A stretch of 64,000 nt of DNA. Origin: Larus michahellis. Lineage: Eukaryota > Chordata > Aves > Charadriiformes > Laridae. Where the stretch lies: positions 6,922,201 through 6,986,200 of the forward strand of contig NC_133913.1 in the NCBI RefSeq assembly GCF_964199755.1, in the 5' to 3' direction. The translations under genes and the position numbers were made by a program. The notes beneath the pieces were generated by a model. That model was not told where the DNA came from. It saw only the letters and a program-made list of their open reading frames with translations, and ran no database searches. Every line of letters starts with the position of its first letter. The stretch's first letter is position 1. Shown here in pieces: positions 55,749 to 64,000 of the stretch.

Positions 55749-56389
55749 ATTCTCAATGGCATCTTCAAATATCAGTACCCTTGCCCTTCTTTCTGCGCTG
55801 TAGATGACCGAACCTGTTGCTACAGTGACGTACTATCTGTTCCCACTAGTCCTCTGGAACCGACCAAACCTCTGGCAGTAGCACTGCGTAACAGCACTGT
55901 ATGCCACACCTTGACCAATCCTTGTGAATGGTAGACTTCCCTAATCTCCTGTCGCTCAGCCAGCTCGTGTTGAGGTGAACCTGACTCTATGTACTCTATT
56001 GCAATAGCTAAACGAATTAAACCCGTCACTTTACTTAGTTCTTTATTAAAACACACAGCACACCGGATTTAAAACACACAGCACACTGGATTTAAAACAC
56101 ACAGCACACCCTGTCACCTTACTTAACTCCTTATTAAAACACACAGCACACCGGAATTAAAATACACAGCACACCGGATTAAAAACAGACAGCATACCCT
56201 GTCACTTTACCTAATTCCTTATTAAAATACACAGCACACTAAAATTAAAATACACAGCACACCGGATTTAAAACACACAGCACACCGGGTGGCAGCACGT
56301 GGTCTTTCAAACCACCACCGGCCTCAACAATCCTCACAAGGCACAAGGATCTATGGGTCACAGTTCCACACCTAGGGCACTGCACTTCT
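55749..56389 (-). repeat. Provirus 2 internal tandem repeats
   Basis: 56040-56285 holds about ten imperfect copies of a ~20-bp unit (ACACACAGCACACCGGATTTA-like), grouped in longer repeats with CTTACTTAACTCCTTATTAA-type linkers. 55800-56040 is unidentified env-side sequence. Confidence 0.8.
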
Positions 56390-58060
56390 TCAGCCCTCAT
56401 TGTCGTTGTTGGTATTGTGGGGTAACTCATTTGAATCCGTCTGCTCAAACCAGGGCTTTATCCGCTTGGCTGGTACCCATCTGGTTCCGGCATCTGTAGC
56501 GACACAGGCATATCCTCGACCCCAGGTTAATAGTCTACACGGTCCTTCCCACTTCCCTGTCACACTGTTTTTAACTGCTACCATGCCATTTTCCTGCCTA
56601 AAATCTCCCAGATCTCTCTGCAGGCCTGCGCCGTGCCGCACGATTGGAGGTACACGGCAGTGTTGAGGAAGGCGTAGGAAGTTCAGGACGTAAACGGCTT
56701 TGTTCAGTCGATCTACAGGACTCAGCCCTTGCTCTCCCCCTTTTTGTTTTTGAAGTAAATTTTTTAAAGACTGGTTCATGCGTTCCACTATGGCTTGACC
56801 CGTCGGAGAATGTGGTGTGCCAGTCACATGTGTAATGCCTCACAGCTGTAGAAATACCTCTGTTGAACAGGCTACATACCCTGGGCCATTATCAGTCTTT
56901 ATCACACGCGGTACACCTAAGGCTGCAAACGCGCGTTACAAATGCTTTCGTACATGTTTACTAGATTCACCAGTCTGCACAGTTGCCCAAATTGCAGTTG
57001 AATAACAGTCTACACTCAGGTGTATAAATTTCAGTTTTCCAAATTCTGACACATGGGTTATATCAGTCTGCCGGAACTCCAAAGGTCCATGCCCTCGGGG
57101 ACAGATGCCGGGGTTGAAGTTAGGTATAAATGGTTGACAATCAGCACAAGTTCACACAATATCATGTGCTTGTTGTTGTGTTAAAGAAAATTCCTTCCTC
57201 AATGCCTTCGCATTTTGATGAAAAAAAAAAATCACGCGACATTTCAGCTTGCTGCATAATGTTCCAAGTTGTTACCAACAGTGTGATAATCCGCAACTGT
57301 GTTTCCCTCAGTTAAAGGACCAAGTAAACAGCTATGAGAGCGTTATGTGGACAATAAAATAACGAAACTGTCTTTTTCATAAAAGCAACATTAATTGCAG
57401 TAAGAGACTAAATAACAATTGGTTCTCTACTTGTTTTATAAATGCTCCTTCAAGTCCTTGAACAATACCAGTAGCATATTGAGATTCTGCCTACATTTAA
57501 CAGTTCCTATTGAAATAAGTCAAAGGCCTTTACTGTGTCCCTGAACCATCTACAAACACCGAACAGGTGCCATCAAGAGGCTTTGGTGCTAGCAGGATGC
57601 GTGGCTGTAAAGGAATTTGTGAAAGTGACTGTAATAATCTGTGCTAGGGGAAAGAATAATTTATTTGCCCAATATAATGTACTAAGAAGGTTAAGACTTT
57701 GTGATAACCAAGGGTCAAGGTCATCCTTTTTGATGGGGACATGTATGTGGCTTGGATCCATTCCAGAAAGCTGGTGACAGCACAAACGACCCTGGAAAAA
57801 CAATCGTGGTAACATTTCAATCATCATAGTTACTGGTTTTGAAAAGGTATGTGGCAAAAATACCCCCTCTAATGAAGTCAGGCTCTTTGTGAGTGCACTG
57901 TCCTATCAGGGCATAAAGTTGAAATTCTTGTAGGAAGGTGTTCAATGTGTCTTGCAGCAGTAGGAGACTATATCTTATCTTGCAACATGCTGTAATGCCT
58001 TCGGAGCTGTTGGGGTTAATGAACATAGAACTTATGGGGGGAGGGGCGGGGGCAGACACA
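56390..58060 (-). pseudogene. Provirus 2 pol: RT connection, RNase H, integrase
   Basis: Minus-strand pol C-terminal half with several stops and frameshifts. 58060-57573: RT thumb/connection-like. About 57563-57540: RNase H start VFVDGSG. 57240-56390: integrase with the core residues D (QTDITH, near 57065), D (KTDNGPGY, near 56890) and E (QAIVERM, near 56784), then the C-terminal DNA-binding part with KWEGP. It would process and join viral DNA ends, but an in-frame stop between the second D and E prevents it. Class II-type pol. Confidence 0.85.
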
Positions 58061-58146
58061 GTGCTTCAGGGCATCCCCTGTATCTTCAAAGTGTGCTCAT
58101 GTCTCTCTCCCCCTCTCTGACCCGAGACAGCCCCCCTATATCCTAC

Positions 58147-58312
58147 ACTGCATTGAGTGGAGAAGTACAGGCTAGAGTCACTTCATGCATGGCCAGTGCA
58201 CGCAGCGAGTCCCACCAGACTCTCCTGCACTGGATCAAGTAGAAAAGTACAGGCTAGAGTCTCTGCACACGTGGCCAGCGTATGCAGCGAGTCTCACCAA
58301 ACTCATGATCCA
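58147..58312. repeat. Two-copy ~83-bp tandem repeat in provirus 2
   Basis: Both copies share AAGTACAGGCTAGAGTC and GCAGCGAGTC; spaced 83 bp apart. It lies at the boundary between the inner env TM copy and the pol segment, that is, at the composite junction. Confidence 0.8.
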
Positions 58313-58415
58313 GCTTTGCTAACAGCAGCTGTCTGATACGTGACTACATTGTTGTAATCCCTTCTTGTTATCTTCTTCTGTGAAGGTCAGGTTCTCATGG
58401 ATACACACATAGTTT

Positions 58416-58961
58416 TTAGAGAACATATTCTACAACTCGTACAAGGGTACGATGCAAAGCGGCATTTACAGCTGATCGTATAATGCTTATTAAACACAGC
58501 AAACAGCATACTAAACATAACAGACAAATTCCTTCCACATAGGCAATGAGTATAATTTGCTTCAACCAACCCCACCCCCGAGTCCATCCAGCAAAAAGAT
58601 TTTCAAAAGTGGTCTCCACAAGTTGCTGGTTCGGTCGGTGCAGTTCCTGCAGCTGGGCATGGATGGATTTGGAGTGGTCACTTAGATTCATACAATACAG
58701 TCCTTTAAAATCTTGACAACCATGTCTGTGAGCTGAAAGCAAAAAATCAGTAGCAGTTCTGTTTTGCAACATCGCATATCGAATACTATCTACATCTAGC
58801 AATAACTCAGAAATAGCGGTACTAGTAGCATTGTTAAACTTATCCTTGGCAGCAAGAGAGTCCTTGTTATCACGAATCCTTGGCAGCAAAAAAGTCCTTG
58901 TTAGCAAGAGCGCATGCGGACTCCCTGTTCTCACTGGTACTGTGCTTTGATCTTCTTCCAC
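58416..58961 (-). pseudogene. Provirus 2 env TM remnant (inner copy)
   Basis: 181-codon open stretch homologous to the 3' TM copy: SELLLDVDSIRYAMLQN in the heptad/immunosuppressive-like region, then the disulfide motif in which the first Cys of the CC pair is replaced by Tyr, then a hydrophobic membrane span. No surface-subunit region is present. The copies differ enough to be from two elements or an old duplication. Confidence 0.85.
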
Positions 58962-59402
58962 AACAGGCCAAGATTCTCAAGCAGCTAGATAAGGTGTCTG
59001 TGAGTCCATTACAGGCTTATGTCATCCAAATGTTTTTCTTGCCAGCACCCGAGACTGAATAACGATTGGTGTGATATATGTGTTTTCCAGCACCCAGGTG
59101 CGAGTCCCTTGAGTGTATTTACAATCCTCCTCGCCGATCTTCCGTTGCTTTCCCATATTCCACCCCCTTGCTCAAGAGACCGCTTCTGCTGGGGTTCATT
59201 TTAGTCTCACAGGGTATAACACAGAGCAATCTACTAAGGCATGCAATAACATATACACATATAGGAAAAAACCCAAAAACATATCTCTATGGTACTGCTT
59301 TGAATCAGGTGTCCTATTTCTCTTTTTCTCATGCTTTCTTGTAATGCGTATGGCATACTTTTGTGCTAATGTGGCACATTTCCCATCTAATTGTTCCTGT
59401 TT

Positions 59403-59515
59403 GGTTTCTTTTTTTTTTCTCTTTTTTTTTCTCTTTTTTTTTCTCTTTTTCATTTTTTTCTTTTTTTTTCTTTTCTCTTTTTTTTCTTTTCTCTCTTTTT
59501 TTCTTTTTTTCCATC
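59403..59515. repeat. Pyrimidine tract (TTTTTTTCTC)n
   Basis: ~110 bp of T-rich pyrimidines with C every 4-10 bases (purine-only on the proviral sense strand). It gives long Lys/Glu or Phe/Ser frames with no meaning. Confidence 0.95.
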
Positions 59516-59602
59516 ACTTACGACTGACATAAAAGTCTGCCTTTGCAACAAGAGATCAGTTTCTCATTTTTCCTTAAGTTTCTCATTTTCATACAGAGCA
59601 TC

Positions 59603-59881
59603 CTATAGACTTTGTCTCAACTCCTTTTCCCAATCAACCATGATCTTATAGACAAACAACAAACAACCAGCGATACGCCCTGCATGGGCAAGCCGTTCCC
59701 GAGAGTGTAAACGTGTCGGCTCGTGAAAACTCCCCCAATATTTCAGGACTTCCATCGGTTCTACAGCCCATCCTGGTGTATCTGCCTGGGGCGCGCTCAC
59801 CTTACGTCTAAACATTGTGTATATACAAACTTCTTCACTTAACAGAGTGTCAGCCCTAGATGCATACGAGAACAGTACCAC
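59603..59881 (-). other. Unidentified open segment in provirus 2
   Basis: 92-codon frame between gag and the inner env copy. No domain recognised. Its position fits the env leader/N-terminus after a gag-pol deletion, but there is no direct support. Confidence 0.3.
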
Positions 59882-60027
59882 ACTGGGCAGAACACCTGCT
59901 CAAGTGGAGTCACCTAACGACACTGCACACAACAAAAAGCAAACAGTAGCACAGATGCTGATCAGCAGGTATAAGCTGGTGCCCACACACACTTACACAG
60001 CAGACATACAAAACCAGCACTTTTATC

Positions 60028-60438
60028 TCAGGGAGACGACTGGGGAGGGGAGGGGGTGAGGCGGGCAATGGCAGGAGCAAACGCTCCGGCTCTGTCCTTC
60101 TCTGCTGACATTCTGCCTCCTCCATCGGCCTCAGGTGGAGCAGAGGGGATCAGCAGGGGATCGTCCCAGACCTTCGGACCTGGCCAGTTTGATCCCCCTC
60201 CCGTGGGTTCTAATGCTGCAAAAGCCCCGGCTGCCATGGCTCGCTCTGCCTTCATATCTTGTAAGGTCGATAACACCAACCACCATGTCGTCGCTAATGG
60301 TGATGCCTCTTTGTCGCCTTTACTTATCACTTCCCACAGTTTTTTCCCAACAGCCTCCTGTATTTCTGGTTTAAAAGCTGTCTGGGGCTCTGGTGCGAAT
60401 CCGTTCTCTCTGCACCAGGTTAACAACCTTCGGAGCAT
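60028..60438 (-). pseudogene. Provirus 2 gag N-terminal fragment
   Basis: 136-codon frame resembling a retroviral matrix domain: LLTWCRENGF, KKLWEVISKGDKEA, then a Pro-rich stretch containing PPEADGGG. It lies ~270 nt past the primer site. Capsid and nucleocapsid are missing, so no particle protein is made. Assignment rests on position and on the matrix-like helix pattern. Confidence 0.6.
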
Positions 60439-60709
60439 ACGCTCGTCTTATTTCACCCCTCTCTTAGAGGGGATATGCAGGAGAAGTCTTAGTATAGCCC
60501 CTTCTTCTTTTGTTACTTGTTGCCCCATCTCCTGCCCCGGCTGCTCACCTCTCTCTGGGTGTCCATGGCCACGTCATCTGCTTCCTCTATTCCGGGTTGC
60601 CGCCCAATCCGCCCGGTCTCAGTCCAGCTGAGCCGTCCTCCAGCTGGTGGATCTCCTTCTGGGTCTTCCGCCCCTTGCATTCCGTTGCTCAAGACAAGTG
60701 CCAATCGGT

Positions 60710-60727
60710 ATCACATCGGGGTCACCA
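60710..60727 (-). promoter_or_regulatory. Provirus 2 primer-binding site (tRNA-Trp type)
   Basis: TGGTGACCCCGATGTGAT on the minus strand, 2 nt after the 5' LTR; one mismatch to the tRNA-Trp site of avian leukosis-type viruses as I recall it. Confidence 0.85.
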
Positions 60728-60729
60728 TC

Positions 60730-61087
60730 TGAGGAGAAATAACTGGACTCCAGACGATCCAATGTGAGTCAACAGAAGCCGTTTATTAAGCACAGATCAT
60801 CATCTTTTATACCCTGTGTTGTAGCCGTACATGCCACTTCCTTATTTCTGATTAGCTGGTTACACTGTCCACGCGCTGTCCATGCAATTCATTCACGCAT
60901 CAGATTGGTTACAAGAATTCTCATAGTAAATTGCTCAGTCATTAGCACAACATGTTTTCTGCCTTCTCAGTTCCCGTTTTTCCCATGTACTAATTCCATC
61001 TTCTACCACCTGTTTTGCTCTTAATCTAATCTCTCATAGTAGGGAGGCTGGCTCACATGACCATTTTCTCTCAGATGCATTCCTACA
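60730..61087 (-). repeat. Provirus 2 5' LTR
   Basis: Same 358-bp sequence as the 3' LTR with about nine substitutions and no indels by eye (~2.5%). Confidence 0.93.
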
Positions 61088-61345
61088 CTGTACAAACACA
61101 GACATGTGTTCGTCTGCTCACATGTGTGCCCACAGACATACAAACACACACACACTGACAACACACAAACACTTACCTCCACACCTGCAAAAATGTGTGT
61201 GGACACAAACACATGCACAGACATAAACAGAAATGTCCTTGTTCACACACACGCTGGCAGACACTCACTCTCACGTGTGCATTTGCAAATGCCCACACAA
61301 ATGCAAATACAGAGGCACAAATATGCCCCCAGGTGCAGACAGATG
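61088..61345. repeat. CA-rich tract (right flank of provirus 2)
   Basis: ACACACACACACTGACAACACAC and similar; the other half of the tract interrupted by provirus 2. Confidence 0.75.
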
Positions 61346-63246
61346 CATATGCACATGAGGAAGCCCAGCCTCTCCCCACACTCTGAGAAGCAGGACTCCA
61401 CGGGCAGCTCTCTGCCCCTGTGCCCCTGACAACTTCAGGCAAGTCCTCGAAAGCCTACTGCTAAGAAGAAGACACATGAGGCGCCAGCCACTGTTGGTGG
61501 ATTTAGTGACAGCAGAGGGCTTTTGGGCTTTTGTGCGTTGGCCAGAAGTAGTTCAACTGATTGTGTTCTCAATTACAGGAAAGAGAGAAGGTGTATTGAG
61601 GTCCAAGCAGCGGGGTCTTTTTTTGAAATTCAACCATGTTCACATACCAATTCAGTCCATGAGAGACAAAGTCAAAGCTCAAGACCATCCCTATTGCTGC
61701 AGCTCCAGGCATTCTCCACTTTACAAGTCAAAATGATCCCGACGTTTTGCAAGCTCCGGCCCATCCCTGGTGATTGCCATAAGGCAGTTGTGGAGGTCTG
61801 GGACCAGTTCCAGGTTCAGTGCAGGGAGAGGTGCTGCCCTGACACGCTCACATGGCAGCAAAGGGTTGTGTGCGGGGGGTGAGCCCCATGGCCTGCAGCT
61901 GCAAATGCTGGGGCTGGGCCACCAGAGAGGAAGCTGGCCTGATGAAGTTGCCTTAAGATAAATACCATCTCTTCAAAAGACAAACTAATATTAATTAGCA
62001 GGTGGCATCAGGAGGAGATTTCAAGCTGCCTGAGCCAAGCCCCAACATCTGTCAGTGAACGTGGCTCATTTGAGCTCAGGGAGCTGCTCTGCTGAGGTGA
62101 CCATCTCCTCATCTGCTTTTAGCACTGGAGCAGCCGGGAGAGTCAGAGGAGTGGTGGCAGAAGGCTGTGCCCAGCACTGCACAGGCACCGGGAGGACAAG
62201 CCTTGTGCCCTGAGAACCTCCCAGAAAGGTTGGCATTTTCCAAGGGTCCTCACCTGGCCTGGAAGGCTCCCATTCAGGTCCCCCCAGCTGGGACCTGCCT
62301 CCCATGGAAGGAGTCCCTCTCCCAGCTGTGCTCTGCAAGTGCAGCATCAGGAAGCAAGGTGCCAGACAAACGGTTTTTCCGGCTTTGACAAACATGCAGG
62401 TATGGCCTGCTCTGAGCAAGCTCTTGAAATTGGTGACCTGCAGAGGTGCTGTCCAACCTAAACTATGCTATGGAAAGAGTAAAGACAGTTGGGTTAGTTG
62501 GTTTGTTAAATGCTAAAAGTAAGGAGAGGACAAATGGAGATCCTACCTGTGTTGAGGAAAGTGAGAATGGAAGGGCTATGGTCAAGTGGAAGGACCGTCT
62601 CTTTGGGTTTGAGTGTGTTTTTTTCCCCAATGAGCTTGAGATGGGAACGATTTATGAGATGGGATGGGAAGTGTGGCAGGAAACTTGATTTGTTGGTTCC
62701 TGAGACATCTTCTTTTGGACAGAGGAAGAAAGTGCCCAGTGCCTCGTTGGGCTGAGTAGGGCAGCTGGTGTCTGCAGGGTGTGGGGGTGTTGACCGTTGT
62801 GTTTCTGAGACCTGCGGGTTTGGGTATGCTGAAAGGAGCTTGGGACTAGACACCATGCAGGAGCCAGGAGAGGCTGACCCAGCCAAGGGCTTGAGGATGG
62901 AGAGAGAGAGGACACAGGCATCAGGGAAGGAGACACTCCCAACACGTTGCAGAGGGGGATGTGTCAGAGAGGTGGGTCACCAGGTGCAGGTCTATCCCCC
63001 TTTAACCCCTCACCTTGCAAAGGCAGAAGCTGTTGACTGCAGAAGCAACATGCGCCAGTACTGGGGAAGAGAAAACCGCAGCACAGGCGTTTGAGATGTG
63101 CTAAGAACAAGCATTTTCTCCTCCCCATTTCATTCTTTGTTCCCCTTGCAGAGCCATTTCCGGCAGCTCTGCTCTCTCGGGGCTCTTGGTGGGGACATGT
63201 GGGTTTTCTGAATCTCTCTCACACATGCAGGAGGATCGGTCTCAGC
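61346..63246. other. Diverged unit flank, no gene recognised
   Basis: 61755-61990 is weakly homologous to 14.79-15.0 kb (GTGATTGCCATAAGG, GTCTGGGACCAGTTCC). 62446-62475 resembles a CR1 3' end (GTCCAACCTAAACTATGCTATGG). The last ~130 bp match the 5' region of the V segment at 11000. Confidence 0.5.
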
Positions 63247-63295
63247 ATGCACCTCAGGTATCTCGTCCTCTCTGCCTTCCTGAGGCAACCACTGG
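63247..63295 (+). CDS. TRAV/TRDV-type V leader exon (V exon beyond window)
   Basis: 49-bp leader exon, MHLRYLVLSAFLRQPLG-like, with donor G|GTAAGG; same length and phase as the leader at 11000, and homologous 5' UTR and intron start. In that gene the V exon starts 890 bp downstream, so here it would start near 64.19 kb, outside the window. Function cannot be judged. Confidence 0.75.
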
Positions 63296-64000
63296 GTAAG
63301 GATTGTCTTTGACTGGAGGCATGATTCCTCTTCTTCCCAGGAGACCCACACCCCCTCAACACGTCTCTGCGGGGAGCTGCTCTTGAATTATGGGCAAATG
63401 CAACTGCTTTCTCAAGATACTGCTACATAGAGAAAAGATGAGACCAAGAAGAAAGAGCTCCTCTCCTGACCATCATAGACCCCTTGCTTTCCTTTTCTCT
63501 TGCCACCCATCCACCTCTCTTTGCCTCTCTCTTCTGATCTCTCTGGGCCCAGTGTTTCACAGACATACCATTGCAGAAGCTCTTTTCTATCTTGGTAGTA
63601 CACCTTTTCTGACCTTGGCTTGTGTTTTCACACAAGGGTTTTTTGAAAGCTGATGCAGGGACATGAAAGCTCTCTCATGCCACTCACGCTCTTAGGGTGT
63701 CCCAGTCTCTCTCCAGGCTGGTGCATGTCATGCAGCTTGCCTGGACTGTCCATTCCTCCTGCAAGTCCTCAGTGCCTGGGCTTTCTTTTCCCTCCCTACC
63801 TTGACTTCGGAGCCTCCTGAGAGGACAGGGAATGGGGAGCAGCATGAAAGTGCTCACAGGTGTTCCCATGATCTCTCACCATGCTGGAGGTGACCTGGAG
63901 CCCGCACAGGAGGGCCAGGCACCACAGGCTCTTCCCTGGACACTCCAGGCAGCAGGAGAGTGGAAATTAAAAGTGTGGGTGAAAGCACAGCTCTCCTCTG
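63296..64000. other. Intron of the terminal V segment
   Basis: Partly alignable to the intron at 11049-11938 (for example AGAGAAAAGATGAGACC versus GATATGAAAAGAAAGAAG). No exon seen before the window ends. Confidence 0.6.

Larger units (their letters stand above)
54894..61087 (-). mobile_element. Provirus 2 (ALV-like ERV), rearranged interior
   Basis: Flanked by a perfect 6-bp target duplication CTGTAC (54888-54893 and 61088-61093). LTRs of 358 bp each end TG...CA and differ at about nine positions by eye. Primer site complementary to tRNA-Trp, as in avian alpharetroviruses. In element order (minus strand): gag start, unidentified frame, GA-rich tract, env TM copy, RT connection/RNase H, integrase, repeat array, env TM copy, PPT, 3' LTR. 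Env before pol and two TM copies show that the interior is a composite of two elements. All genes are broken or partial. Confidence 0.93.

Noticed and set aside
59329-59651. Lys/Glu-rich and Phe/Ser-rich frames
   Set aside because: They are translations of the pyrimidine tract.
1-64000. CRISPR arrays, bacterial operons, ribosome binding sites
   Set aside because: The sequence is vertebrate; direct repeats seen are microsatellites, LTRs and segmental duplications.

Overview
The window is bird genomic DNA from a GC-rich region. The main evidence is a set of short cysteine-rich feather beta-keratin genes with the usual 5' UTR intron, many CR1 LINE fragments, ALV-type endogenous retroviruses, and T-cell receptor alpha/delta V segments with 23-bp-spacer recombination signals. 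The sequence does not fix the species.

The backbone is a repeated compound unit: [olfactory-receptor remnant] - feather keratin gene (minus strand) - about 3.5-7 kb of noncoding flank - TRAV1-like V segment (plus strand). Four units are visible. Unit 0 (1 to about 8.2 kb) has a truncated keratin and V1. Unit A (14597-23068) has an OR fragment, keratin A and V2. Unit B (26311-38690) has an OR fragment, keratin B and V3, and is a near-identical tandem copy of A carrying an extra provirus. Unit D (about 45.0-50.3 kb) has keratin D and V4. V3 and V4 have open reading frames; V1 and V2 are each broken by one small indel. Other V segments lie between units: a decayed one (11000-12264), an intact one of a different family (39055-39946), and a leader exon (63247-63295) whose V exon should lie just past the right edge.

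Two olfactory-receptor pseudogenes (42308-43252, minus; about 51.1-51.6 kb, plus) sit among the V segments, as ORs do at the TRA/TRD locus of mammals.

Mobile elements account for much of the rest. A CR1 with a fully open 979-codon ORF2 lies exactly at the A/B duplication junction. Other CR1s are older and nested; one group at 52.96-54.73 kb contains a perfect 42-bp inverted repeat. Provirus 1 (31397-35029) is present only in unit B. Provirus 2 (54894-61087) has 358-bp LTRs, a perfect 6-bp target duplication and a tRNA-Trp-type primer site, but a rearranged interior with two env TM regions. Two solo LTRs and one ERVL-like LTR complete the set.

Functionally, the keratins would be expressed in feather epidermis from their own TATA promoters, while V3, V4 and the 39-kb V would be used in T cells after V(D)J recombination. 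The sequence shows that both gene types were amplified together; it does not show shared regulation. D, J and C segments were not found.
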